64,000 bases of DNA from Cherax quadricarinatus (GCF_038502225.1 NC_091303.1:29671204-29735203); one strand, 5' to 3'. Shown: positions 20,433 to 31,979, counted from the stretch's first letter. Notes: generated by a model from the sequence alone, not told the origin. Made by a program: numbers and translations.

Positions 20433-23400
20433 AGTGTTGCATATGTCACCATCAAGTGTTGCATGTGTCACCACCAAATGTTGCATGCATCACCACCAAG
20501 TGTTGCATGTATCACCGCCAAGTGTTCTATGTGTCACCACAAAGTGTTGAATGTGTCACCACCAGGTGTTGCATGTGTCACCACCAAGTGCTGTATGTGT
20601 CACCACCAAGTGTTGTATGTGTTACCACCAAGTGTTGCACGTGTCACCACCAAGTGTTGCATGTGTCACCACCAAGTGTTGCATGTGTCGCCACCAAGTG
20701 TTGCAAGTTTCACCACAAAGTGTTGCATGTGTCACCACCAAGTGTTGCATGTGTCTCCACCAAGTGTTGCATGTGTCACCACCAAGTGTTGCATGTGTCT
20801 CCACCAAGTGTTGCATGTGTCACCACCAAGTGTTGCATGTTTCTCGACCAAGTGTTGCATGTGTCTCCATCAAGTGTTGCATGTGTCTCCACCAAGTGTT
20901 GCATGTGTCTCCACCAAGTGTTGCATGAGTCTGCACCAAGTGTTGCATGTGTCTCCACCAATTGTTGCATGTGTCTCTACCAAGTGTTGCATGTGTCACC
21001 ACCAAGTGTTACATGTGTCTCCACCAAGCGTTGCATGTGTCTCCACCAAGTGTTGCATGTGTCTCCACCAAGTGTTGCATGTGTCACAACCAACTGTTGT
21101 ATGTGTCTCCAAAAAGTGTTGCATGTGTCTCCACCAAGTGTTCCATGTGTCGTCACCAAGTGTTGCATATGTCTACATCAAGTGTTGCATGTGTCTCCAC
21201 CAAGTGTTGCATGTGTCACCACCAAGTGTTGCATGTGTCTCCACCAAGTGTTGCATGAGTCTGCACCAAGTGTTGCATGTGTGTCCACCAATTGTTGCAT
21301 GTGTCTCTACCAAGTGTTGCATGTGTCACCACCAAGTGTTACATGTGTCTCCAACAAGTGTTGCATGTGTCTCCACCAAGTGTTGCATGTGTCTCCACCA
21401 AGTGTTGCATGTGTGTCCACCAAGTATTGCATGTATCTCCACCAAGTGTTGCATGTGTCACCAATTAGCATTGCATGTGTCACCACCAAGTGTTGCATGT
21501 GTGTCCACCAAGTGTTGCATGTGTCACCACCAAGTGTTGCATGTGTCACCACTTAGCGTTGCATGTGTCACCACCAAGTGTTGCATGTGTGTCCACCAAG
21601 TGTTGCATGTGTCACCACTTAGCGTTGCATGTGTCACCACCAAGTGTTGCATGTGTCTCCACCAAGTGTTGCATGAGTCTGCACCAAGTGTTGCATGTGT
21701 CACCACCACTAAGTGTTGCATGTGTCATGTGTCTCTACCAAGTGTTGCATGTGTCACCACCAAGTGTTACATGTGTCTCCAACAACTGTTGCATGTGTCT
21801 CCACCAAGTGTTGCATGTGTCTCCACCAAGTGTTGCATGTGTCACCACCAACTGTTGCATGTGTCTCCACCAAGTGTTGCATGTGTCTCCAACAAGTGTT
21901 GCATGTGTCATCACCAAGTGTTGCATGTGTCTCCACCAAGTGTTGCATGTGTCTCCACCAAGTGTTGCATGTGTCTCCACCAAGTGTTGCATGTGTCACC
22001 ACCAAGTGTTGCATGTGTGTCCACCAAGTGTTGCATGTGTCACCACTTAGCGTTGCATGTGTCACCACCAAGTGTTGCATGTGTCTCCACCAAGTGTTGC
22101 ATGTGTCACCACTTAGCCAAGTGTCACCATGTGTGCATGTGTCACCACCCAGTGTTGGGTCACCACCCAGTGTTGGGTCACCACCCAGTGTTGGGTCACC
22201 ACCCAGTGTTGGGTCACCACCCAGTGTTGGGTCACCACCCAGTGTTGGGTCACCACCCAGTGTTGTGTCACCACCTAGCGTTGCATGTGTCACCATGTGT
22301 TGCATGTGTCCACCAAGTGTTGCATGTGTCACCACCAAGTGTTGCATGTGTGTCCACCAAGTGTTGCATGTATCTCCACCAAGTGTTGCATATGTCATCA
22401 CTTAGCGTTGCATGTATCACCACTTAGTGTTGCATGTGTGTCCACCACCACCAGTGTTGCGTGTGTCACCACTTAGCGTTGCATGTGTTACCACCAAGTG
22501 TTGCATGTGTCTCCACTAAGTGTTGCATGTGTCACCAATTAGCGTTGCATGTGTCACCACGAAGTGTTGCATGTGTGTCCACCAAGTATTGCATGTATCT
22601 CCAAGTGTTGCATGTGTCACCACTTAGCGTTGCATGTGTCACCACCAAGTGTTGCATGCGTGTCCACCAAGTGTTGCATGTATCTCCACCAAGTGTTGCA
22701 TGTGTCACCACTTAGCGTTGCATGTGTCACCACCAAGTGTTGCATGTGTGTCCACCAAGTGTTGCATGTGTCACCACCAAGTGTTGCATGTGTGTCCACC
22801 AAGTGTTGCATGTGTCACCACCAAGTGTTGCATGTGTGTCCACCAAGTGTTGCATGTGTCAACACCAAGTGTTGCATGTGTGTCCACCAAGTGTTGCATG
22901 TGTCACCACCAAGTGTTGCATGTGTCACCACGAAGTGTTGCATGTGTCACCACCAAGTGTTGCATATGTCACCACCAAGTGTTGCATGTGTCACCACTTA
23001 GTGTTGCATGTGTCACCATCAAGTGTGCATGTGGCACCACCAAGTGTTGCATGTGTCACCACCAAGTGTTGCATGTGTGTCCACCAAGTCTTGCATGTGT
23101 CACCACCAAGTGTTGCATGTGTCACCACGAAGTGTTGCATGTGTCACCACCAAGTGTTGCATATGTCACCACCAAGTGTTGCATGTGTCACCACTTAGCG
23201 TTGCATGTGTCACCACCAAGTGTTGCATGTGTGTCCACCAAGTGTTGCATGTGTCACCACCAAGTGTTGCATGTGTCACCACCAAGTGTTGCATGTGTCA
23301 CCACCAAGTGTTGCATGTGTCACCACCAAGTGTTGCATGTGTGTCCACCAAGTGTTGCATGTGTCACCACCAAGTGTTGCATGTGTCACCACGAAGTGTT

Positions 23401-25004
23401 GCATGTGTCACCACCAAGTGTTGCATATGTCACCACCAAGTGTTGCATGTGTCACCACTTAGCGTTGCATGTGTCACCATCAAGTGTTGCATGTGTCACC
23501 ACCAAGTGTTGCATGTGTGTCCACCAAGTCTTGCATGTGTCACCACCAAGTGTTGCATGTGTCACCACCAAGTGTTGCATGTGTCACCACCAAGTGTTGC
23601 ATATGTCACCACCAAGTGTTGCATGTGTCACCACTTAGCGTTGCATGTGTCACCATCAAGTGTTGCATGTGTCACCACCAAGTGTTGCATGTGTCACCAC
23701 CAAGTGTTGCATGTGTGTCCACCAAGTGTTGCATGTGTCACCACCAAGTGTTGCATGTGTCACCACCAAGTGTTGTATGTGTCACCATCAAGTGTTGCAC
23801 GTGTGTCCACCAAGTGTTGCATGTGTCACCACCAAGTGTTGCATGTGTCACCACCAAGTGTTGCATGTGTCACCACCAAGTGTTGCATGTGTGTCCACCA
23901 AGTGTTGTATGTGTCACCACTAAGTGTTGCATGTATCTCCACCAAGTGTTGCATGTGTCACCACCAAGTGTTGCATGTGTCACCACCAAGTGTTGCATGT
24001 GTGTCCACCAAGTGTTGCATGTGTCACCACCAAGTGTTGCATGTGTCACCACCAAGTGTTGCATGTGTCACCACCAAGTGTTGCATGTGTGTCCACCAAG
24101 TGTTGCATGTGTGTCCACCAAGTGTTGCATGTGTCACCACTAAGTGTTGCATGTGTCACCACCAAGTGTTGTATGTGTCACCACTAAGTGTTGCATGTGT
24201 GTCCACCAAGTGTTGTATGTGTCACCACTAAGTGTTGCATGTGTCACCACCAAGTGTTGTATGTGTCACCACCAAGTGTTGCATGTGTGTCCACCAAGTG
24301 TTGCATATGTCACCACCAAGTGTTGCATGTGTCACCACCAAGTGTTGCATGTGTCACCACAAAGTGTTGAATGTGTCAACACCAAGTGTTGCATGTGTCA
24401 CCACCATGTGTTGCATGTGTCACCACTAAGTGTTGCATGTGTCACCAAGTGTTGTATGTGTCACCACTAAGTGTTGCATGTGTCACCACTAAGTGTTGCA
24501 TGTGTCACCACTAAGTGTTGCCACCAAGTGTTGCATGTGTCACCACCAAGTGTTGCATGTGTCACCACCAAGTGTTGCATGTGTGTCCACCAAGTGTTGT
24601 ATGTGTCACCACTAAGTGTTGCATGTGTCACCACCAAGTGTTGCATGTGTGTCCACCAAGTGTTGTATGTGTCACCACTAAGTGTTGCCACCACTAAGTG
24701 TTGTATGTGTCACCACTAAGTGTTGTATGTGTCACCACTAAGTGTTGCATGTGTCACCACCAAGTGTTGCATGTGTGTCCACCAAGTGTTGTATGTGTCA
24801 CCACTAAGTGTTGCATGTGTCACCACCAAGTGTTGTATGTGTCACCACTAAGTGTTGCATGTGTCACCACCAAGTGTTGTATGTGTCACCACTAAGTGTT
24901 GCATGTGTCACCACCAAGTGTTGTATGTGTCACCACTAAGTGTTGCATGTGTCACCACCAAGTGTTGCATGTGTCACCACCAAGTGTTGCATGTGTCACC
25001 ACCA
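20430..25004. repeat. 22-bp minisatellite, about 208 copies
   Basis: The unit is CACCACCAAGTGTTGCATGT plus GT, with variants CTCCACC, TGTCCACC, CACTTAGCG and CACTAAG. Because 22 is not a multiple of 3, successive units rotate frames and the array reads open for long stretches in several frames of both strands, giving Cys/His-rich or Thr/Trp-rich pseudo-proteins of up to 654 codons. These are not accepted as genes. Confidence 0.95.
22141..22268. repeat. 18-bp sub-array inside the 22-bp minisatellite
   Basis: About seven perfect copies of CACCACCCAGTGTTGGGT, a shortened variant of the 22-bp unit that has amplified separately and recently: the copies are identical while the surrounding units vary. 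Confidence 0.9.
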
Positions 25005-25095
25005 AGGAAGGAGGAAAGTCAACTTGCTAACGTGTTAAGTTGTTATAATGTAAAAAAAATGTGGAAGATAATATTATGCAGCAAGTGGGGAGGAG
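25005..25095. other. Short unique spacer
   Basis: About 90 bp of AT-rich sequence between two minisatellites; no signal recognised. Confidence 0.5.
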
Positions 25096-25570
25096 TGTGA
25101 GCCAGGGCACGCGGTGGGCTACCCAGGGCACGCGGTGGGCTACCCAGGGCACGCGGTGGGCTACCCAGGGCACGCGGTGGGCTACCCAGGGCATGCGGTG
25201 GGCCAGTCAGGGAATGCAGTGGGCTAGTCAGGGCATGTGGTGGACCAGTCAGAGCATGCGGTGGGCCAGTCAGGACACGCAATGGGCCAGTCAGGGCATA
25301 CGGTGGGCCAGTCAAGGCATGCGGTGGGCTAGTCAGCGCATGTGGTGGGCCAGTCAGGGCACGCGGTTTACCAGTCAGGGCATGTGGTAGGCCAGTCAGG
25401 ACATGCAGTGGGCCAGTCAGGGCATACAGTGGGCCAGTCAGGGCATGCAGTGGGCAAGTCAGGGCATGTGGTGGGCCAGTCAGGGCATGCAGTGGGCCAG
25501 TCAGGGCATGCAGTGGGCCAGTCAGGGCATGCATAGGGCAAGTTAGAGCATGCGGTGGGCCAGTCAGGGA
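25096..25570. repeat. 21-bp minisatellite, about 22 copies
   Basis: The first units read GGGCACGCGGTGGGCTACCCA and later units GGGCATGCGGTGGGCCAGTCA. The change from CpG-containing to TpG/CpA variants along the array suggests CpG decay in most units, with fresher homogenised units at the left edge. Confidence 0.9.
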
Positions 25571-25680
<110 letters not shown>

Positions 25681-25689
25681 AAACAACCC

Positions 25690-26580
25690 TGCGCTAGCCA
25701 AGGATTCGAACCCATGTTGTACTGTCCTGCCTCATGGTAAGCGAGAACCACATGATGCTTTAAACCACAGGACCACCCAACCCTACAAGAATGGTGCAGC
25801 CAGCACATAGCTAGCTGTTGGGCCGCCATCCGAGGGCATACGGAGGTGTGGGAGCTTCTAAGCTAATTTCATTCTCATCCCTGTTTGGTGTACTAGCCTC
25901 ACGAGCAGTATTTATATATTATAGTAACCACGAACGAGTGGTATTGATCAATAACAACACTGCGCGTGAGGCTCGTGAGGCTAGTACACCAAACAGGGAT
26001 GAGAATGAAATTAGCTTAGAAGCTCCCACACCTCCGTATGCCCTCGGATGGCGGCCCAACAGCTAGCTGTGCTAAATTAGACACATGTGCAACTCTTGGG
26101 TATCTTTACTGAGGAAACGTTTCGTCACACAGTGGCTTCATCAGTCCATACAAAGGAGAAACTTGAAGAACAGGAGGAGAATGAGGTAATCAGTCCCTCA
26201 ACCTTGAGTCGACGTGGTCAGTCCATCAATCTTGAATAGAATACGGCACAAGGTTGAGGGACTGATTACCTCATTCTCCTCCTGTTCTTCAAGTTTCTCC
26301 TTTGTATGGACTGATAAAGCCACTGTGTGACAAAACGTTTCCTCAATAAAGATACCCAAGAGTTGCAAGTGTCTAATTTATCAACGTGTCGGTTCTCTGA
26401 ACCATTCATCTACTAGCTAGCTATGTGCTGGCTGCGCCATTCTTGTAGGGTTGGGTGGTCCTGTGGTTTAAAACGTCATGTGGTTCTCGCTTACCATGAG
26501 GCATGCCAGTACAACATGGGTTCGAATCCTTGGCTAGCGCAGTGTTGTTATTGATCAATACCACTTGTTCGTGGTTACAA
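25690..26580. mobile_element. Inverted pair of tRNA-like SINE copies
   Basis: The sequence 25690-25905 recurs as its reverse complement in 25973-26060 plus 26426-26560, separated by a 67-bp AT-rich spacer. Each arm contains GGTTCGAATCC (minus strand near 25705, plus strand near 26520), a match to the pol III B box, preceded by TGGTTTAAAGC as a possible A box, so a tRNA-derived SINE is likely. The right arm is split by the inverted-arm element at 26072-26414; the left arm preserves the unsplit site. Confidence 0.65.
26072..26414 (+). mobile_element. Inverted-arm hammerhead-like element F
   Basis: Same family as element A: the left arm begins CTAAATTAGACACATGTG, the right arm has GGACTGATAAAGCCACTGTG, a decayed core (ACAAAACG instead of GCGAAACG) and AATAAAGATACCC. 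It ends with GGTTC-TCT-GAACC (26391-26403). Flanks AGCTAGCTGTG (26061-26071) and AGCTAGCTATG (26415-26425) are an 11-bp duplication with one mismatch. The uninterrupted site is seen in inverted form at about 25808-25822. Confidence 0.8.
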
Positions 26581-26782
26581 TAATATATATTCTTTTCTTT
26601 CAACAAACCGGCCGTATCCCACCTAGGCGAGGTGACCCAAAAGAAAAAACGAAAGTTTCTCTTTTTACATTTAGTAATATATACAGGAGAAGGGGTTACT
26701 AGCCCCTTGCTCCGGCATTTTAGTCGCCTCTTAGGACACGCATGGCTTACGGAGGAAGAATTCTGTTCCATTTCCCCATGGA

Positions 26783-26783
<1 letters not shown>
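26581..26783 (-). mobile_element. LINE-tail-like dispersed fragment
   Basis: Minus strand resembles the 3' UTR of the RTE-like family (CACCTAGGCGAGG / GGCCGTATCCC; compare GGCCGTCTCCC at 34817 and the complement near 8840), then sequence I cannot place. Confidence 0.45.

Positions 26784-26850
<67 letters not shown>
26784..26850. repeat. (AT)n microsatellite
   Basis: Uninterrupted AT dinucleotides. Confidence 0.95.
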
Positions 26851-26854
<4 letters not shown>

Positions 26855-27408
26855 ACTGATTTCTGGCTGAAGGAGACTAGAACCTACGAACCTTAGGACA
26901 AGGTACGCAGTGCTTTACCAATCTACCCACACTGGACAATACCTTGGTGTGTAGCTTGCGCTACACGTTTGATCCAAGGCAGCCAGCTTTCAGGGAGAAG
27001 GCTTACAGCTTTTCATCTCATCCCCTGCATGCATCAGCCTTACTAGAGATTTTAACAATGCAAGGAATTCGCGAGAGCAGGCGAAATATACACAAACACT
27101 GATCTCTGGCTGAAGGAGACTCGAACCTACGAACCTTAGGACAAGGTACGCAGTGCTTTACCAATTTACCCACACTGGACAATACCTTGGCATGTAGCTT
27201 GCACTACACGTTTGATCCAAGGCAGCCAGCTTTCAGGGAGAAGGCTTACAGCTTTTCATCTCGTCCCCTGCATGCATCAGCCTTACTAGAGATTTTAACA
27301 ATGCAAGGAATTCGCGAGAGCGGGCGAAATATACACAAACACTGATCTCTGGCTGAAGGAGACTCGAACTTACGAACCTTAGGACAAGGTACGCAGTGCT
27401 TTACCAAT
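26851..27408. repeat. 243-bp tandem repeat with tRNA-like segment (left part)
   Basis: ACACAAACACTGATCTCTGG recurs at 27091 and 27334, a 243-bp period, with two complete units and the start of a third. On the minus strand each unit reads TGGTAAAGCACTGCGTACC and then GTAGGTTCGAGTCTCC, resembling A and B boxes. The third unit is interrupted by a LINE and resumes at 33613. Confidence 0.85.
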
Positions 27409-27570
27409 CCTTTCGCATGCTATTTCATTACTTTTTAACAAGTCACTAGAAACTAGCACCTTCCCGAAACTACTCAAGATGGCAAGGGTTACACCAATAC
27501 ATAAAGGTGGTGACCCTACAAACTTGAACAACTATAGGCCAATATCAAACTTACCATTGCTATCCAAAAT
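27409..27570 (+). pseudogene. 5' part of plus-strand LINE (RT N-terminus)
   Basis: Reads MARVTPIHKGGDPTNLNNYR and PISNLPLLSK from 27479, the NYRPIS region of RT. It is cut at about 27570 by another LINE; the same copy resumes at about 31983. The left boundary interrupts the 243-bp repeat. Confidence 0.8.
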
Positions 27571-27601
<31 letters not shown>

Positions 27602-27955
27602 TTACAATTTGAGCACACATACAGAGGTACAAAAAAAAATACAGATAAGAGCAGCATGCCAAAGCCACTTATACTATGCATAGCATTACGGGCTGGCTTA
27701 AAATTAACTTAAGATTAACTAAGCAATGATGAAATCAGTGATAAAACATTAATGTAAACAGATTACTATAAAGTACAAGTGAGTATTACAAAGACAGGTC
27801 ATATGGTTGCATGCATTAGTGTACATTCAGTCGTATGGAGAATTCTGTTAGGTAGTTTATTTAAAAGAATAGTAAAGTTAGATTGGGTTTTAGGTTTAAC
27901 ATTTATGTGATATAATTGTGAGAAACATTTAAGATATACAATTTATAAGGTTGAG

Positions 27956-29935
27956 TTATTCAGTATTTATTTGGTTTTGGGTGAGTAAGTGATCTTTGAG
28001 AAGAGACTTGAATTTATAAACAGGTAGTGTTTCTTTTATATTTACAGGTAATGAATTCCAGATTTTAGGGCCTTTTATGTGCATTGAGTTTTTGCATAGT
28101 GTGAGATGGACACGAGGAACATCAAAGAGTGATCTGTGCCTTGTGTTATGGTCATGTGTTCTGTTGAGGTTGGCAAGGAGATGTTTGAGGGGAGGGTTAA
28201 TATCAGAGTTAAGTGTTCTATGTATGTAATAGGTGCAGTAATAAGTATGGATGTTTTGTATGGTGAGTAGGTTTAGTGTATTGAATATTGGTGGAGTGTG
28301 CTGCCTATAGTGAGAATTTGTTATCATTCTAACTGCAGCCTTTTGTTGGGTAATTAGTGGTCTGAGATGGTTAATTGTTGTTGAGCCCCATGCACAAATT
28401 CCATAGGTGAGATAGGGGTAAATAAGTGAGTGATATAGCGCCAGGAGGGCTGACTGTGGAGCATAGTACCGTATCTTCGATAGTATGCCTACAGTCTTGG
28501 AAATTTTTTTAGAAATTTGTTGTATATGTGTATGAAATTTGAGTCTATTATCAAGGTGGATTCCTAAGAATTTTCCCTCTGTTAGCTTTGTGATAGGTGA
28601 TCCGTTTATCATTATGTTAAGAGGGACATCTGTAGCTCTGTTACCAAACTGAATGAAGTAGGTTTTGTCAATGTTTAGTGTAAGTTTGTTAGTCCTCATC
28701 CAGGTAGATATTTTCTGTAATTCGGTATTTACAGTATTGGCTAGCGTGACTGGGCTCGGGTGGGAGAAGACGTATGTAGTGTCATCTGCAAATAGTGTGG
28801 GTTTGAGTAATTGCGAAGCATTTGGTAGGTCATTTATGTATAGGAGAAAGAGAAGAGGGCCAAGGACACTTCCCTGTGGGACACCAACTGTAATTGGTTG
28901 TGCAGAAGAGTTTGCCCCATTTGCGTACACATATTGGCTTCTGTTGCTGAGGTATGACTTGAGGTAGTTGAGGGAGTGCCCTCTTATACCATAGTGCGAC
29001 AATTTTACGTGGAGCAAGTCATGGTCAACTGTATCAAAAGCTTTACGTAAGTCAATGAAGATCCCCAGTGGGACTTCTTTTTTCTCTATTGCAGTGTATA
29101 TATGTTCTAGCATGTGTATAATAGCATCATTAGTATTTTTATTAGGCCTGAATCCAAATTGGCAGGGGTTGAGTATGTTTTGGGAGATAAGGTAGGAGTA
29201 GATTCGTTTATGAATTAATTTTTCGAAGATTTTTGAGAGAGGGTGTAAGTTGGATATTGGCCTATAGTTATTCAACTCTGTTTGGTCTCCTCCTTTGTGG
29301 ATCGGGGTGACCCTTGCTATTTTGAGTACTGTAGGGAAGGTGGAGGATTCAATGGATTTGTTAAAGAGTGTTGCAATGATTGGTGATAGCACTTGTGACA
29401 CTTTTTTGTATATAAAGGGTGGTAAGGTATTTAAATCTCCTGCCTTGTGTTTTAGTGCGTTGATAATAAGGGAGACTTCGTATGGGTTAGTCGGAGCTAG
29501 GAACAGTGTGTTCGGGTAGTTGCCGGTGAGGTAGTCATTTGGTGGGGTATCTGAGCTTGGGATTTTATTGGCAAGGTTTTGTCCTATAGTGGAGAAGAAA
29601 TCATTGAGTCTGTTTGCTGTTTCTGTTGGTGGGAGTTGAGGTTCATCTGATTTTGCTAATTTTATTTCGCTATTTCGTGATATCTTTTTTGTTCCCAGAA
29701 TTTCTGATAGGGTTTTCCAGGTCTTTTTTATATCACCTCGTAAGTTGGATAATCTGTTCTCATAATACAATTTTTTTGCCTTTCTTATCAGGCTGGTTAG
29801 GATTGACGAGTAACGTTTTGTTTGGTCTCTGGTTATGTGACCCATTCTGTACTGTTTTTCATATTGGTGTTTTGTATTTATGGATTTGAGAATGCTGGGT
29901 GTTAGCCAGGGACTGTTCAGTCTCTTAGCTGTCAT
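27956..29935 (-). CDS. LINE reverse transcriptase, 659 codons
   Basis: Intact RT portion of ORF2. NYRPISN at residues 223-229, QFGFRPNKNTNDAI at 259-272, IFIDLRKAFDTVDHD at 292-306, GVPQGSVLGPLLF at 351-363 and catalytic FADD at 382-385; GKFLGIHLDNRLKFHTHI and a C-terminal IWNSLPVNIKE..FKSLLK block follow. The catalytic aspartates are retained. The first 150 residues are the endonuclease-RT linker. The first Met is unlikely to be the native start because endonuclease coding continues upstream in the same orientation across a frameshift near 30119-30140. The enzyme reverse-transcribes its own RNA at nicked chromosomal targets. CR1/L2-like by motif; exact clade unresolved. Confidence 0.9.
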   Translation of the reverse strand: MTAKRLNSPWLTPSILKSINTKHQYEKQYRMGHITRDQTKRYSSILTSLIRKAKKLYYENRLSNLRGDIKKTWKTLSEILGTKKISRNSEIKLAKSDEPQLPPTETANRLNDFFSTIGQNLANKIPSSDTPPNDYLTGNYPNTLFLAPTNPYEVSLIINALKHKAGDLNTLPPFIYKKVSQVLSPIIATLFNKSIESSTFPTVLKIARVTPIHKGGDQTELNNYRPISNLHPLSKIFEKLIHKRIYSYLISQNILNPCQFGFRPNKNTNDAIIHMLEHIYTAIEKKEVPLGIFIDLRKAFDTVDHDLLHVKLSHYGIRGHSLNYLKSYLSNRSQYVYANGANSSAQPITVGVPQGSVLGPLLFLLYINDLPNASQLLKPTLFADDTTYVFSHPSPVTLANTVNTELQKISTWMRTNKLTLNIDKTYFIQFGNRATDVPLNIMINGSPITKLTEGKFLGIHLDNRLKFHTHIQQISKKISKTVGILSKIRYYAPQSALLALYHSLIYPYLTYGICAWGSTTINHLRPLITQQKAAVRMITNSHYRQHTPPIFNTLNLLTIQNIHTYYCTYYIHRTLNSDINPPLKHLLANLNRTHDHNTRHRSLFDVPRVHLTLCKNSMHIKGPKIWNSLPVNIKETLPVYKFKSLLKDHLLTQNQINTE

Positions 29936-30221
29936 CTGTTTAGTTTTTTTAGGGCAGTGCTTATTATAGAGGTATTGGGTCTTTTTTAGAAAATTATTAA
30001 TACATTCGTCAATATCTGTATAGATTTCTAGCTCAGTGTGCCAGTCAATGTTTGCTACTGCTGTTGTGAAGTTATTAATGGCTGCCTCATTGTGAAGTCT
30101 GAAGGTGACTTTAGTAGTGTCTTGGGGTAGTTTTACTAAGAGTTGTTATGAGGAAAGTAGGGTAGTGGTCTGTGGTATTATCTGTAATTATGCCTGATTT
30201 TAAAGGGGATATGGTGTTGGT

Positions 30222-30911
30222 CTAGATGTGGTCAAGTAGGGAAACACTAGTCTCTGTAACTCTTGTAGGTTTTGTTACTGTTGGTAGCAACATACAGTTA
30301 CTCATTGTGTTTGTGAATTCAGTAACGTGTGGATCCTGGTCTTGCAGGAGATTTATATTGAAGTCACCTGAGAGTAGTAAGTGATCTTTGTTCATGCGTG
30401 CATCAGTTATCATACTTCCTAGGTTTTGACTAAATTGGCTAATGTTTGACTGTGGAACTCTGTAGATGTTTATCAATGTGAGAGGTTTTTGTAGGTATTT
30501 GGATTTGAATTTAGCTATTATATATTCCCCATGTTCATCCCTTGTGCAAGTATTAGTGATACATTCTAGTTGGTCTGAGTAGTATATGGCTGTGTCACCC
30601 CCTTGTTGGTCTGGCCTACAGTTGTGTATGGCTGTGTAACCAGGAATGGCATAGACATCTGTAGTATCAGGCTTTAGCCAGGTTTCAGTTAGTGTAATGA
30701 ATGACATATTGGCATGTAAGGAATTTAGTAATGCTATGAGGTCATCGTAATGCTTGCTTAAAGATCTGATATTGTAGTTAAAGATAGTTATGTTGTTATT
30801 AGCACTGAGAAGTGCCTTTGATTGTTCTGCAGTGTAGTAATTACAGTAACTGTTTGGTTCATTTAAATCATTATATAAGAGGTTGGTATCAGGATCAATG
30901 CTTGTAATCAT
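30222..30911 (-). CDS. LINE APE-type endonuclease, 229 codons
   Basis: ITIFNYNIRSLSKHYDDL (about residues 40-57), MSFITLTETWLKPDT (about 69-83), AIYYSDQLECITN, LINIYRVPQSNISQF and LLSGDFNINLLQDQD (about 176-190) give the N, E and D/N catalytic blocks of apurinic-endonuclease-like LINE nucleases. The frame ends at SLLDHI followed by TAG, where the expected next codon is Trp (TGG), a one-base nonsense change. Reading continues TNTISPLKSGIITD..DHYPTF afterwards, so the domain's final SDH-like block is still recognisable at about 30165-30150. Confidence 0.85.
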   Translation of the reverse strand: MITSIDPDTNLLYNDLNEPNSYCNYYTAEQSKALLSANNNITIFNYNIRSLSKHYDDLIALLNSLHANMSFITLTETWLKPDTTDVYAIPGYTAIHNCRPDQQGGDTAIYYSDQLECITNTCTRDEHGEYIIAKFKSKYLQKPLTLINIYRVPQSNISQFSQNLGSMITDARMNKDHLLLSGDFNINLLQDQDPHVTEFTNTMSNCMLLPTVTKPTRVTETSVSLLDHI

Positions 30912-31979
30912 AATATTTGTAGTGAATCTATAGTTAGAAATAAGTATAAAAACAAAGTAAATAGTCTTAAGCTAAAAAATAGCACCTGAACTATTTAACA
31001 AATGTAAAATAATGAGCTAAGGTAGATTTTTTTTTTATTCTTTTTTTTAAGCTAAAATAAAGGAGACAATATAAAAGGGACTAATACAAATAAAGTGATG
31101 ATCAAATAATGGAGCTTGGGAATATGATAGTAGGTAGTACTATAAAGGTAATTCTTTAAAGTTAGAATTATAGTATAAAATAAAATAAAAAAGGGACTAA
31201 TATAAGTTGTGGTGAACAATAAAGTGGTAATCAAATAAATGAGCTTTGGAATGTAATGGCAAAATTGTGAACTTATTCTACTTTAGCACCTGAGAATAGC
31301 ACCTTGATTATTTTAACAATTGTGAATATATCAACTAGGGTAGTTATATAAAGCTAAAATAAAGAAGAAAATATATAAGGGACTAAAATTAAGTAATGGT
31401 AAACAAAGTTAAATGGACAGATGGTCACTATGAAATAATATTGGTTTAGGAGTAAGATCTGATTTGTAATATTAAATAAATTGAGCAGTTTATTGCACAA
31501 TAAAAAGTAAAAAAAATGAGGTAGTTGGTACTAGCTAGCAAAAGATAGTTTTGGTACTTGCAAAAAAGTAATTGGAATATATACTAATTGCATACACAAT
31601 GAAAAGTGACTAAAAAACAAGTAGTGATAAATAAAATTAAATGGGCAGGTAAGAATAATGAATATTATTAATTTGGAGTAAGATTTGATTGTAATTTAAA
31701 ATTATGAACAATTAATAGCAGTAAGAAAGAAGTATAGAGTATTGGAGGTAGTTGGCATTAGCTAGTGATGAAAAATAATAAAAATAATAATGCACAATAT
31801 AATAGTAACGTACACTATATGCACCACACGTATATATGTATTAAGGGCACTTATCTAATCTGTTACAGAAATGTCAGCTTTTCTAAGGAAGGTAGAGAAA
31901 TCATGTTCGTTTGAGATGGTATATTGTTGTCCTGTTGATGTTTTCCTTACTACTATTTTGAGAAACTCGTGTACAGGAG
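30912..31979 (-). other. AT-rich 5' region of the minus LINE
   Basis: More than 1 kb of AT-rich sequence containing loosely repeated blocks (AAGGGACTAATA, GTAATGGTAAACAAAG-like) at about 31070-31200 and 31380-31640. It probably holds the 5' UTR and a decayed ORF1; no ORF1 protein was recognised. Confidence 0.45.

Larger units (their letters stand above)
27571..31979 (-). mobile_element. Nearly complete LINE, minus strand
   Basis: From right to left: AT-rich 5' region (31979-30912), endonuclease frame (30911-30222), RT frame (29935-27956), 3' UTR and an (AATA)n-type tail seen on the plus strand as ATTTATTT at 27571-27603. It inserted into a related plus-strand LINE. Only a stop at the end of the endonuclease frame and a frameshift before the RT frame appear to break it, so it is a young copy. 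Confidence 0.85.

Noticed and set aside
20228..24895. Many long Cys/His-rich open frames (up to 654 codons)
   Set aside because: They lie in a 22-bp tandem repeat that is open in several frames and on both strands; no start context, domain or unique sequence.
20430..25570. CRISPR-like array
   Set aside because: Units are directly adjacent with no unique spacers, no cas genes, and the context is eukaryotic.
25690..27400. tRNA genes (GGTTCGAATCC and GGTTCGAGTC boxes)
   Set aside because: No full cloverleaf could be drawn; the boxes occur in dispersed and tandem repeats, which fits SINE-type relics.
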